A DNA stretch of 64,000 nt, from assembly GCA_964517125.1 (NCBI GenBank), contig CAZFBD010000017.1, positions 1 to 64,000 on the forward strand. The letters are read 5' to 3'. The notes beneath the pieces are model-generated. The model saw only the letters and a list, made by a program, of their open reading frames with translations, made no database searches and was not told the origin of the DNA. The translations under genes were made by a program, and so were the position numbers. Below, one piece after another: positions 25,812-34,556 of this stretch. Within the stretch, counting starts at the first letter, position 1; the number at the start of each line of letters is the position of its first letter. This DNA is from SHLQ01 sp964517125. Lineage in GTDB: Bacteria; Actinomycetota; Acidimicrobiia; Acidimicrobiales; SHLQ01.

Positions 25812-26807
25812 GTGGCAACAACGAACCCCCTCGAGCATGTTCCGACCCTCGCCGCCGATCTCGACCGAGTCGAGACTGAACTGTTGCGGGCCGTCGAAAC
25901 CGACAATCAACTCCTGGAAGAGATCGCCGCGCACCTGATCTCGGCCGGAGGCAAGCGGGTCCGCCCAGGCTTCTGCATCACAGCAGCAGCCGCAGGCGAC
26001 ACCGAATTCGCACCTGCCGAACACGACGTCGTCATGGGGGCCATCGCGGTCGAGCTCGTGCATCAGGGTTCGCTGTACCACGACGACGTCATGGATTCCG
26101 CCGAGACCCGGCGAACCGTCGAGAGCGTCAACTCCAAGTGGGGCAACCAGCAGGCCATCCTGGCTGGCGACTTCCTTCTGGGTCGGGCCTCCGAAATCGC
26201 TGCATCCCTCGGCACCGAGGTGGCTGGCCTCCTTGCCAGCACCATCAGCCAGCTCTGCGATGGCCAGATCCGCGAACTCGAGTACGTGTACAACGTCAAC
26301 CGCAGCGAGGCCTCCTACCTCAAGTCCATCGACGGCAAGACCGCTTCACTGCTCGCAGCAGCAACCCGCATCGGCGGAATCGTTGGCGGCTTGGACCGCG
26401 ACCGCATCGAAGCACTCACGGTGTTCGGCCGCAGCTACGGCTTGGCATTCCAAATCGTCGACGACATCCTCGACCTCACCGCCACCGACGAAGAGCTCGG
26501 CAAGCCGGCCGGCAACGACATGATCGAAGGCGTGTACACGCTGCCCGTCATCCGGGCCATGGCCCATGGCGAGATCGGCCCCGATCTGCGCCAGCTGCTC
26601 GGCCGTCCCATCGACACCACGGCACGAGACGAAGCCCGCGAACTCGTCCGCAAGAGCGGTGCGCTGCAGAGTGCCCACGCCGATGCCCGTCGGTACGCCA
26701 ACCGGGCCACCGAGGCACTCCTGCCGATGGCCGACTCCGCCGGAGGCTCCGCCCTCAAGGCAGCCGCCGACCACCTGGTCGACCGAGTGGAACGCCTCGT
26801 TCTCTAA
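25812..26807 (+). CDS. polyprenyl diphosphate synthase (long-chain, trans)
   Basis: This 331-residue protein has the first Asp-rich motif LYHDDVMD and the second FQIVDDILD, with the Lys/Arg pair GGKRVRP before them. They bind Mg-diphosphate of the allylic and isopentenyl substrates. The small-residue pattern before the first motif fits long-chain products such as the octaprenyl or nonaprenyl tail of menaquinone, but length cannot be fixed by eye. GTG 25812 follows GGAGG by only one base, an unusually short spacing, so the true start could differ slightly. Confidence 0.9.
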   Translation: MATTNPLEHVPTLAADLDRVETELLRAVETDNQLLEEIAAHLISAGGKRVRPGFCITAAAAGDTEFAPAEHDVVMGAIAVELVHQGSLYHDDVMDSAETRRTVESVNSKWGNQQAILAGDFLLGRASEIAASLGTEVAGLLASTISQLCDGQIRELEYVYNVNRSEASYLKSIDGKTASLLAAATRIGGIVGGLDRDRIEALTVFGRSYGLAFQIVDDILDLTATDEELGKPAGNDMIEGVYTLPVIRAMAHGEIGPDLRQLLGRPIDTTARDEARELVRKSGALQSAHADARRYANRATEALLPMADSAGGSALKAAADHLVDRVERLVL

Positions 26808-26857
26808 CGCCGCCGCTTGCAGGTAGAGATTTTTCGACCTCAGGACCGAGCAGACAT

Positions 26858-26881
26858 TTTGGTTCGTTTGACCGGACCAAA
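26858..26881 (+). promoter_or_regulatory. hairpin in metY upstream region
   Basis: TTTGGTTCG (26858-26866) pairs with CGGACCAAA (26873-26881), allowing one G-U, around a 6-nt loop. It is flanked by two copies of CAGACATTT (26851 and 26885). It lies 51 nt after the polyprenyl synthetase stop and 90 nt before metY. It could be a terminator for the former or a leader element or operator for the latter. It does not resemble a SAM riboswitch that I know. Confidence 0.35.
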
Positions 26882-26970
26882 TCCCAGACATTTCCCACCA
26901 GATGTATGGCCCATCGCCAGGTCGTCGTCGTTAGGTTCTTCACGAATCACACAACGAAGGTGGAAATGAC

Positions 26971-28275
26971 ATGGCCGAGTGGGGCTTCGAAACACAGCAG
27001 ATCCATGCCGGGCAGGAACCGGACCCAAGCACGGGTTCGCGAGCGGTACCGATTCATCAGACGACGTCGTTCGTCTTCAACAGCGCCGAACACGCACAGA
27101 ACCTGTTCGCTCTGGCGGAGATCGGGAACATCTACACCCGCATCATGAACCCGACGCAGGGCGTGCTCGAGGCCCGGCTTGCAGCTCTGGAAGGTGCGGT
27201 CACGACGGCCGTCGGTCTGCCGGGTGCTCTCGCAGTCGCAAGCGGGCAGGCTGCGGAAACGATCGCCATCTTGAACCTGGCGGAGTCGGGCGACCACATC
27301 GTGGCTGCATCGGCCCTGTACGGAGGGTCCTACAACCTGCTGCATCACACGCTGCCGAAGATGGGCATCACCACCACGTTCGTCGACGATCCCGACGATC
27401 TGGAGGCCTGGGCCGCGGCCGTGCAGCCGAACACCAAGGCGTTCTACGCCGAGAGCATCGGCAACCCGAAGGCGAATGTGCTCGACATCCGGGGTGTGGC
27501 CGACGTTGCCCATGCGAACAACGTGCCCCTCATCGTCGACAACACGGTGGCGACCCCGTACCTGATTCGCCCGTTCGAGCACGGCGCCGACATCATCGTG
27601 CACTCCGCCACCAAGTTCATCGGCGGTCACGGCACCTCCATCGGCGGCATCATCCTCGACGGTGGCACCTTCGACTTCGGCGAGAGCGGCCGTCACCCGG
27701 CGCTGACCGAACCCGACGCCAGCTACCACGGGCTTCCGTACTGGGGTGCGCTGGGGCCCGGCGCGTACATCATCAAGGCTCGCGTGCAGTTGCTGCGCGA
27801 CCTCGGCCCTGCGATCTCTCCGTTCAACGCGTTCCAGTTCCTCCAGGGTTTGGAGACGCTGAGCCTTCGGATGGAACGGCACTTCGCGAACGCACAAGCC
27901 GTCGCCGAGTTCCTTGAGGCGCATTCAAAGGTGGAGGCGGTGTCGTTCGCCGGCCTGGCGTCGTCGCCATGGCACGACCGGGCCACCGAACTCGGCGAAG
28001 GCCGCGGCCATGGTTCCATCGTTGCCTTCGACATCGTCGGTGGAATCGATGCCGGCCGAACGTTTGTCGAGGCACTGGAGCTGCACAGCCATGTGGCCAA
28101 CATCGGCGACGCTCGAAGCCTGGTCATCCACCCCGCAAGCACCACCCACAGCCAGCTCACCCCAGAGGAACAGGCCACCAGCGGCGTCCGCCCGGGCCTC
28201 ATCCGCCTGTCGGTGGGCCTCGAAACCCTGGCCGACATCCTCGCCGACCTCGAGACCGGCTTCAACGCCCTCTGA
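26971..28275 (+). CDS. metY: O-acetylhomoserine sulfhydrylase (PLP)
   Basis: The 434-residue Cys/Met-metabolism PLP enzyme has the family pattern GFETQQIHAGQEPD at the N-terminus, SGQAAETIAILNL, YGGSYNLLHHTLPKMGI and the PLP lysine region HSATKFIGGHGTSIGG. Length and the LxxYGG-type loop favour O-acetylhomoserine aminocarboxypropyltransferase over cystathionine gamma-synthase, which is near 390 residues. It makes homocysteine from sulfide. GGTGG lies 7 nt before the ATG. Confidence 0.93.
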   Translation: MAEWGFETQQIHAGQEPDPSTGSRAVPIHQTTSFVFNSAEHAQNLFALAEIGNIYTRIMNPTQGVLEARLAALEGAVTTAVGLPGALAVASGQAAETIAILNLAESGDHIVAASALYGGSYNLLHHTLPKMGITTTFVDDPDDLEAWAAAVQPNTKAFYAESIGNPKANVLDIRGVADVAHANNVPLIVDNTVATPYLIRPFEHGADIIVHSATKFIGGHGTSIGGIILDGGTFDFGESGRHPALTEPDASYHGLPYWGALGPGAYIIKARVQLLRDLGPAISPFNAFQFLQGLETLSLRMERHFANAQAVAEFLEAHSKVEAVSFAGLASSPWHDRATELGEGRGHGSIVAFDIVGGIDAGRTFVEALELHSHVANIGDARSLVIHPASTTHSQLTPEEQATSGVRPGLIRLSVGLETLADILADLETGFNAL

Positions 28276-28283
28276 AAACCGAC

Positions 28284-28409
28284 GGTGCCTGGCACCATCA
28301 CTCCAAACGGTGCCAGGCACCATCGACGTTTTCCTTGAAAATCCGGTCCAATTCGGAGATGCGCGGTCGAAGGTGCCTGGCACCTTGAGCGTTCAGGGAG
28401 CCTGGCACC
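28284..28409. repeat. four copies of the palindromic motif GGTGCCTGGCACC
   Basis: GGTGCCTGGCACC occurs at 28284-28296 and 28372-28384, its complement GGTGCCAGGCACC at 28309-28321, and the degenerate GGAGCCTGGCACC at 28397-28409. Each is nearly self-complementary, and neighbours can also pair into a longer stem. They fill the gap between metY and the convergent sugar-transferase gene, so they may double as terminators. They look like dispersed intergenic REP-type palindromes. Confidence 0.75.
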
Positions 28410-28411
28410 TT

Positions 28412-28432
28412 TGATATATCAGCGGTATATCA
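28412..28432. repeat. AT-rich inverted repeat
   Basis: TGATATA (28412-28418) and TATATCA (28426-28432) are separated by TCAGCGG. It lies between the GGTGCC repeats and the sugar-transferase stop codon and is markedly AT-rich for this DNA. It may act as a terminator or protein-binding site. The function is unknown. Confidence 0.4.
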
Positions 28433-28455
28433 GGCTCGTGGTGGCGAGTGGATGG

Positions 28456-29913
28456 CTAGCGGGCGCCGCGTTGGAGGAGTACTGCAGGGACGGTCTTGGC
28501 GAGGATGCCGAGATCGTTGCTCAGTGACCAGTTGTCGACGTACCACCGGTCGAGTTCGTCCAGCTGGTCGAAGTCGGTGTCCGAACGGCCCGAGACCTGC
28601 CACTGACCGGTCATGCCGGGCATGACGGCCTCGCGGTCGCGGAAACTGACCGGCGCTGCCTCGACCTCGTGGCGCAGCAGCGGGCGTGGCCCAACCAGGC
28701 TCATGTCGCCGCGGAGCACATTCCACAACTGCGGGAGCTCGTCGATCGAGGTCTTGCGGATGAACGCCCCGACCTTCGTGATGCGGGGATCGCCACGCAT
28801 CTTGAACACGGGACCCTCATGGTCGTTGGTGAGATCGACGGTGAGCTGTTCGGCGTCGACCACCATGCTCCGGAACTTGTAGATGTCGAATGGCGCTCCG
28901 CCCTTGCCCAGCCGCTCCTGCTTGAAGATCGGCGAGTGACCATCGATCAGACGAATGGCCAGCGCCACGGCACCGAGCAGCGGAGAAATCAGCAGAAGGA
29001 TCGCCGAGGCGACCACGAGATCGGCTGCACGCTTGATGAGCATGCGCCACCCGGCCCGGACCGCCGGAGCGATCGAGACCACGGGACGGCCCTGCACGTG
29101 CGTCAGCCCCACGCGGCGGACGGCGACGTTGCCGAGACCGGTGAGCGAAACCGCGATTCCCTTTGCGTTGATGGCCCGAGCGATGGGGGCGAACTGTGCG
29201 CCATTGAGGCCACCCATGCAGAACATGACCTGATCAACTTCGTACCGGTCGACCAGGTGAGGAAGGTCGGCGATCGCGCCAAGTGCCATGTCGGCAACGA
29301 TTGGTGGCACGTCGTCGTCCAGGCCGTTGACCACAAAGCCGACGACGTCGTAGTCGTGGCGCCGATCGGTCCGAAGGGTGGCGCGCATGGCGACCGCTTC
29401 GAGCGGGCTTCCGGCAACGATGACACGGCTGTGAGCCGTACCCGAACGCCCCCAGGCACGAAGGCCATGGTGCAGCGACAACACGACCAGCCACGCAAGC
29501 GTGACGAGCAGGATCCAGTTGCGGGCGCCGTTGCCCATCTCGGTGAAGAAGCCCGCGAGCGAGAACAGCACAGCTCCGAGGAGCACGGACCGACCAACGA
29601 CAAGAACCGCTGCGGGCCACCGCCGGCTTTGGGTCCGGTCGTAGAGGCCGATCCATCCCATGTTGGCGATGATCACGGGCACGACCAGCACACCAAGCCG
29701 GAACGACTCGCTTGTTGTCAGGTGATCGACGCCCCACAGACTCTCGGTGGTGAGCACCATCACGATCGACATGAGCACGAGGTCGACAACGACCCGCCCA
29801 AGGTTGCGGGCATGGATGCGGCCGGGGCCATCGGGAACGATCTGCAGGCCGGGGCCGGCGTCTTCAGGACGTCGGATGGAGAAGGTGGTGGGAGGCGTGG
29901 GTTGAACCGTCAT
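28456..29913 (-). CDS. polyprenyl-phosphate sugar phosphotransferase (WcaJ/CpsE type), copy 1
   Basis: The 485-residue protein has about five N-terminal transmembrane helices (for example VVVDLVLMSIVMVLTT and LLGAVLFSLAGFF), a Rossmann-like middle domain (SRVIVAGSPLEAVAMRATLR) and a C-terminal bacterial sugar transferase domain with KFRSMVVDAEQ, SIDELPQLWNVLRGDMSLVG and PRPLL. It loads the first sugar phosphate onto undecaprenyl phosphate for exopolysaccharide synthesis. It lies immediately downstream of a close paralogue. The ATG at 29913 was chosen because the open frame further upstream is the neighbour's shadow. Confidence 0.9.
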   Translation of the reverse strand: MTVQPTPPTTFSIRRPEDAGPGLQIVPDGPGRIHARNLGRVVVDLVLMSIVMVLTTESLWGVDHLTTSESFRLGVLVVPVIIANMGWIGLYDRTQSRRWPAAVLVVGRSVLLGAVLFSLAGFFTEMGNGARNWILLVTLAWLVVLSLHHGLRAWGRSGTAHSRVIVAGSPLEAVAMRATLRTDRRHDYDVVGFVVNGLDDDVPPIVADMALGAIADLPHLVDRYEVDQVMFCMGGLNGAQFAPIARAINAKGIAVSLTGLGNVAVRRVGLTHVQGRPVVSIAPAVRAGWRMLIKRAADLVVASAILLLISPLLGAVALAIRLIDGHSPIFKQERLGKGGAPFDIYKFRSMVVDAEQLTVDLTNDHEGPVFKMRGDPRITKVGAFIRKTSIDELPQLWNVLRGDMSLVGPRPLLRHEVEAAPVSFRDREAVMPGMTGQWQVSGRSDTDFDQLDELDRWYVDNWSLSNDLGILAKTVPAVLLQRGAR

Positions 29914-29933
29914 GTTGTCGAGTCCTCGGTCCC

Positions 29934-31349
29934 TCAGCGGGCGCCGCGTGCGAGCAGCACGGCCGGGACGGTTCGGGCGAGAATTTCGAGGTCCTGACCG
30001 AGTGACCAGTTGTCGACATACCAACGATCGAGTTCGTCGAGCTCATCGAAGCCGGTGTCGGATCGGCCGGATACCTGCCAGCGACCGGTGAGTCCGGGCT
30101 TGACCGCCTGCCGATCGAGGAAGCTCGCCGGAGCGGCTTCGACCTCGTGGACTGGGAGGGGTCGGGGCCCGACGAGGCTCATGTCGCCCTGGAAGATGTT
30201 GAAGAGTTGAGGTAGTTCGTCCATTGACGTCTTGCGCAGGAGCGAGCCGATACGCGTGATCCGCGGATCGCCCCGCATTTTGAAGACGGGACCTTCGTGG
30301 TCGTTCGTGAGGTCGATCTGCAGCTCTTCGGCATTCTGCACCATCGTCCGGAACTTGTAGATCGTGAACGGCTCTCCGGCTTTTCCGACTCGGGTCTGCC
30401 GAAATATTGCCCGACCGCCGTCTTCGATGCGGATGGCGATCGCAATGAGCGCCATGAACGGAGCGGTCAGCGCAATGAGCACGGCCGAGCCAACGATGTC
30501 GACGAATCGCTTGGTGGCCATGTGCCAGCCGCCGAGCGGCGCAGGCGTGATCCGGACCAACGGACGGCCCGAGACATGGCCCATCTTGACCCGTCGGAGT
30601 GCGACCTTTCCGAGGCCGGTGCTGAGCGCGACATCGACGCCGTGCACGTTCAGTTCGCGGACCATGGGAGCGAACCGTTCGGCATCCATGGCACCAAGGC
30701 AGACGACGACGAGTTCGGCACCCGTCTTCTGCACGACGTGTGGAAGGTGATCGATCGAACCGAGCGCAAGCTGCGTGACGACCTCGGGCACGTTCTCGTC
30801 GAGTCGGTCCATGACGAATCCCTGCACGTCATAGGTGGTCCGGGGATCGGATCGGAGCGCCAGGCGAACGGCAAGCGCATCGAGCGTGTTGCCGGCGATG
30901 ACGACCTTGACGGGAGCCGACCGCTGATGGGCCCGACGTGACAGGAAGACCCGAAGCGCCAGCATGCTGGCGAGCCAACCAAGGCTGAGGACGAGTTGCC
31001 ACAGGCGGCCGTGAGCGAACTGGAACAGCCAACCGGCCAGAATCATCCCAGCTGAGACGCCTGCGATACTGCGGAGTAGGAGCGTGCCATCACCATTCCA
31101 GCGAATGGATCGGGTGACGACGTAGTCGTTCTGCCACCACAGCGCAGCAATGAGGGCAAGAGCTCCGCCGAATCCGAGGAGCATGGTGGGCGCGTCGAAG
31201 CCCGAAACACCCTCGGTCGCCGCAGTCCCCGCCACCACAACCACCAGAGCAAGAAGCGCATCACCAAACGCCAGCGGCGTTCTGGTTGCGCGAGTGTGCA
31301 GCTCTGCAGCCATTTGAGGCTGAGTGTAGACCTCTTGTTGCGTGAACAT
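29934..31349 (-). CDS. polyprenyl-phosphate sugar phosphotransferase, copy 2
   Basis: This paralogue of the next gene has the same architecture: hydrophobic N-terminal half (FGDALLALVVVVAGTA and others), nucleotide-fold middle domain (VKVVIAGNTLDALAVRLALR) and sugar transferase domain with KFRTMVQNAEELQ, SMDELPQLFNIFQGDMSLVG and PRPLPVHEV. It is about 471 residues from ATG 31349, which has AGGA five bases upstream. ATGs at 31361 and 31400 are in frame. The gap to copy 1 is 20 nt. The two probably prime different polysaccharides or one is redundant. Confidence 0.9.
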   Translation of the reverse strand: MFTQQEVYTQPQMAAELHTRATRTPLAFGDALLALVVVVAGTAATEGVSGFDAPTMLLGFGGALALIAALWWQNDYVVTRSIRWNGDGTLLLRSIAGVSAGMILAGWLFQFAHGRLWQLVLSLGWLASMLALRVFLSRRAHQRSAPVKVVIAGNTLDALAVRLALRSDPRTTYDVQGFVMDRLDENVPEVVTQLALGSIDHLPHVVQKTGAELVVVCLGAMDAERFAPMVRELNVHGVDVALSTGLGKVALRRVKMGHVSGRPLVRITPAPLGGWHMATKRFVDIVGSAVLIALTAPFMALIAIAIRIEDGGRAIFRQTRVGKAGEPFTIYKFRTMVQNAEELQIDLTNDHEGPVFKMRGDPRITRIGSLLRKTSMDELPQLFNIFQGDMSLVGPRPLPVHEVEAAPASFLDRQAVKPGLTGRWQVSGRSDTGFDELDELDRWYVDNWSLGQDLEILARTVPAVLLARGAR

Positions 31350-31523
31350 GGAATCCTGCATCGTCACGATGCGTGAGGTTGTTCGCGATGTTGCGGTCAT
31401 TGTGCTGGGCTTTCTGTCCACCGACGGGTACCCCAGCCCACGCACCGCGTGGTTCCGCTCCGGTCTTCGAGTGTAGAGCTGTCGTGGAATCAACCGTGTG
31501 ATACCGGCCGCGAAAAGCCGCGT

Positions 31524-32264
31524 TCAGCGGTCGAGGGCCGCCAAAACGGACTCGAGAAGGTCGGGACGGGCCACCACGAGCCCGGGAACGACCGGTTCCA
31601 GCTGGTTGAATCGCAGCTCGTTGCCGAACGGATCGCAGACGGCGAGGCCATGGGCTCCGGCGACGGCGGCCGGCGCACACACATCCCACTCGTACAGCGG
31701 CGAGGCATGCACATAGACATCAGCCTGGCCGGACAGGACGAGCATTGCTTTGAATCCCGACGAACCACAGCTAGCGAGATCGGCGTCGAGGGCCACGGCC
31801 AATCGTTGACCGTCGGACCAGGCCCGGGACCGCCCGGTGACGACAATCGTTCGCCTGTCGGGAATGGATGGTTCGGTTACAGGATCACCCGTGGCGAAGA
31901 CGCCGCCAAGTCCGGGGGCGGCCACGGCAGCAGCGGCCGGAGCGCCATCGACGGTCAGCGCTACATGCACCGCCCATTCGACCGAGCCCAAGCCGAAACC
32001 GGCCGAGCCGTCGAGCGGATCGATGATCCATGCCCGCGACGAATCCACCCGCCCGCGCCGGTCGGCGCCTTCCTCGGACAGCACGGCGTCATCTGGACGT
32101 TCGAACCCGATGCGACCCATCAGCAGGTCGTGGGCGACCTCATCGCCCGAATACTCGAGCTGCCAGCCGGTGGTGTGCTGCGCGATCGCCCGCTCCTGCA
32201 GTTCGACCAACCGTTCGGCTGCCTCAGCTGCGAGTGCCGCAGCAACCTCGTGGTCCGACGTCAC
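31524..32264 (-). CDS. inositol monophosphatase-family / CysQ-like phosphatase
   Basis: The 246-residue protein has the metal-binding motifs LSEEGAD, WIIDPLDGSAGF and YEWDVCAPAAVAGAHG of the inositol monophosphatase superfamily. The overall look is closer to CysQ (3'(2'),5'-bisphosphate nucleotidase), which recycles PAP left by sulfotransferases. That would suit the sulfotransferase at 13857, but the substrate is not fixed by motifs. Its GTG start overlaps the lysS stop (GTGA), so it is coupled to lysS. Confidence 0.85.
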   Translation of the reverse strand: MTSDHEVAAALAAEAAERLVELQERAIAQHTTGWQLEYSGDEVAHDLLMGRIGFERPDDAVLSEEGADRRGRVDSSRAWIIDPLDGSAGFGLGSVEWAVHVALTVDGAPAAAAVAAPGLGGVFATGDPVTEPSIPDRRTIVVTGRSRAWSDGQRLAVALDADLASCGSSGFKAMLVLSGQADVYVHASPLYEWDVCAPAAVAGAHGLAVCDPFGNELRFNQLEPVVPGLVVARPDLLESVLAALDR

Positions 32265-33751
32265 GCAGACGGCTGCTCGTCGGCCGGTGCCTGTTCGCCG
32301 GTGACCTGCTCGGGGCGCAGCGTCGGGAAGAGCACGACGTCGCGGATGGTGGTGCTCCCGGTGAGCAGCATGACCAGCCGATCCATGCCGATGCCCAGGC
32401 CACCGGTTGGGGGCAGCCCGTACTCGAGCGCCCGAATGTAGTCGAGGTCCATGCCCATGGCCTCGGCGTCGCCGGCTTCGCGGTCGGCTTCCTGATCGTG
32501 GAACCGAGCCAACTGTTCGTCGGGGTCGGTGAGTTCGGAGAATGCGTTGCACAGTTCCCGGCCGGCGACGATGGCCTCGAAGCGCTCGGTGAGACCAGCC
32601 TCGGAGCGGTGGTCTCGCGACAGCGGCGAGACCTCCTTGGGATAGTCGGTGACGAACACCGGACCCCACAGCTCGGATTCGGTGGTCTTCTCGTAGATCT
32701 CGAGGATCAGCTTTCCGGCGCCGTAGTGGTGCTTGACCTCCACACCCTGCTCCTCGGCGATGCCGGCGAGTGTGTCGCGGTCCATGTCGACCGACAGCTC
32801 CAGACCGGTGTGCTCAGCAATGAGATCGGTCATGGAGGCACGCTTCCATGGCGCGGCGAGTTCGAGCTCGCGACCGTCGTACTCGATGGTGGTGGTGCCG
32901 AGGATTTCCATCGCCAGGTGCGACACCAGCTGCTCCACGAGTTCCATGACGTCGTGGTAGTCCGCGTACGCCCAGTAGAGCTCGAGCATGGTGAACTCGG
33001 GGTTGTGACGGGTACTGATGCCTTCGTTACGGAAGACGCGACCGATCTCGAAGACCCGTTCAAAGCCTCCGACGGTCAGCCGCTTCAGGTACAGCTCCGG
33101 GGCGATGCGAAGGAACAGGTCGACATCGAGCGCGTTGTGGTGCGTCGTGAACGGCCGGGCCATCGCGCCACTTGCGATGCTGTGAAAAATGGGGGTCTCG
33201 ACCTCCATGAACTGCCGGTCCTCGAGCCAACGTCGGGTGAGCGACATGATGCGGCTGCGGGCACGCAGGGCACTGTTGGACTCCTCGGAAACCCACATGT
33301 CGACGTAGCGCTGCCGATAGCGGGTGTCGGGGTCGGTGATGCCGTGCCACTTGTCGGGGAACGGCCGACGGGTGGGCGCCAGCATGGTCCAGGCACTGGG
33401 CCGAATGGACAGCTCGCCGCGGCGGGTCTTGATGACCTCGCCGGTCACCCCGATCCAGTCGCCCAGGCTCAGCTTGGTGAATTCCTCGAAGTCGGGCGTG
33501 GTCTTGGCCGGAGCGAAGATCTGGATGCGGCCGGTGCTGTCCTGCACCACACCGAAGACGATCTTGCCCTGATCACGCTTGAGCATGAGCCGTCCGGCGA
33601 CGGTGGCCGTGATACCGGTTTCTTCGCCGTCCTCGAGTTCTCCGTGGGTGGCATGGAGATCGGCTGTCGTGGCGTCGACCTCGAAACGGTAGGGAATGTC
33701 GAATGTTCGAACCACGTCGGGAGTTGTGGCTTCGTTCGATTCTTCGGTCAT
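32261..33751 (-). CDS. lysS: lysyl-tRNA synthetase, class II
   Basis: The 496-residue protein has the N-terminal OB-fold anticodon-binding domain (IVFGVVQDSTGRIQIFA) and the catalytic domain. Motif 1 is YVDMWVSEESNSALRARSRI, motif 2 includes GRVFRNEGISTRHNPEFTM, and motif 3 is GLGIGMDRLVMLLTG. It charges tRNA-Lys. The ATG at 33751 is preferred over an upstream extension that overlaps coaX. Next to coaX and nadC it keeps the actinobacterial gene order. Confidence 0.97.
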   Translation of the reverse strand: MTEESNEATTPDVVRTFDIPYRFEVDATTADLHATHGELEDGEETGITATVAGRLMLKRDQGKIVFGVVQDSTGRIQIFAPAKTTPDFEEFTKLSLGDWIGVTGEVIKTRRGELSIRPSAWTMLAPTRRPFPDKWHGITDPDTRYRQRYVDMWVSEESNSALRARSRIMSLTRRWLEDRQFMEVETPIFHSIASGAMARPFTTHHNALDVDLFLRIAPELYLKRLTVGGFERVFEIGRVFRNEGISTRHNPEFTMLELYWAYADYHDVMELVEQLVSHLAMEILGTTTIEYDGRELELAAPWKRASMTDLIAEHTGLELSVDMDRDTLAGIAEEQGVEVKHHYGAGKLILEIYEKTTESELWGPVFVTDYPKEVSPLSRDHRSEAGLTERFEAIVAGRELCNAFSELTDPDEQLARFHDQEADREAGDAEAMGMDLDYIRALEYGLPPTGGLGIGMDRLVMLLTGSTTIRDVVLFPTLRPEQVTGEQAPADEQPSA

Positions 33752-33755
33752 GTGT

Positions 33756-34556
33756 TCAGGAATTCCTCGAATGGATGATGCGGAGCCCATGCAGTGCCAG
33801 ATACGGCTCCACGTGCTCCACGGTTGACGCTACCGGCGCAATCATGGAGGCCAGCCCGCCGGTGGCGACAACGGTGGCCTCGCCTCCGAGTTCGGCTCTG
33901 AACCGGCCGACCATGCCGTCGACCGAAGCCGCATATCCGTAGAGGGCACCCGATTGCAGCGACTCGACGGTGGAGGTGCCGATGACGCTGCGCGGCGTGC
34001 GAAGCTCAAACGACGCGAGCGCAGCGGTCCGATCGGCGAGAGCATCGAGCGAGATCTCGAGTCCGGGTGAGATCGCTCCGCCGAGGAACTCTCCGTTCTC
34101 CGACACGATGTCGTAGTTCGTCGCGGTTCCCAGATCGACAACGATGGTGGGACCGCCGAAGAGTTCCCATGCCGCAACCGCGTTGGCAATGCGGTCCGCA
34201 CCGGCTTCGCGCGGATTGTCGTAGCGAATGGGAATGCCGGTCTTGACGCCTGGACCGATGATGACAGGCGCGATGTCGGTGAACCGTTCGATCATTCCTC
34301 GGACGGTCGCCTGCAGGCGCGGCACGGCGGAGCACACGGCGACGCCATCGAGATCGTCCACGTCGACCCGGGCCAGACGGAAGAAGCTGCCGATCGTGCC
34401 CGCCAGTTCGTCGTCGGTTCGCTGCAGGTTGGTGGAGATCTTCCAGTGCTCCACCAGACCGTCGGAGGCCTGCACGCCGGAGACCTCGAGGTCGAACAGT
34501 CCGAGGCTGATCTGGGTGTTGCCGACGTCGATGGCCAACAGGTACCGCTCGGCCAT
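33756..34556 (-). CDS. coaX: type III pantothenate kinase
   Basis: The 266-residue protein has the acetate/sugar-kinase fold motifs AIDVGNTQISLGLFD at the N-terminus, AGADRIANAVAAWELFG, VVDLGTATNYDIV and GGAISPGLEIS, the signature of CoaX. It phosphorylates pantothenate in CoA synthesis and needs a monovalent cation rather than being feedback inhibited. Its start overlaps the nadC stop by one base (TGATG). It ends 4 nt before lysS. Confidence 0.95.
   Translation of the reverse strand: MAERYLLAIDVGNTQISLGLFDLEVSGVQASDGLVEHWKISTNLQRTDDELAGTIGSFFRLARVDVDDLDGVAVCSAVPRLQATVRGMIERFTDIAPVIIGPGVKTGIPIRYDNPREAGADRIANAVAAWELFGGPTIVVDLGTATNYDIVSENGEFLGGAISPGLEISLDALADRTAALASFELRTPRSVIGTSTVESLQSGALYGYAASVDGMVGRFRAELGGEATVVATGGLASMIAPVASTVEHVEPYLALHGLRIIHSRNS

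Noticed and set aside
26808..26970. SAM riboswitch ahead of metY
   Set aside because: The hairpin at 26858 is too small and lacks the multi-helix core of SAM-I/IV or the SAM-II pseudoknot.
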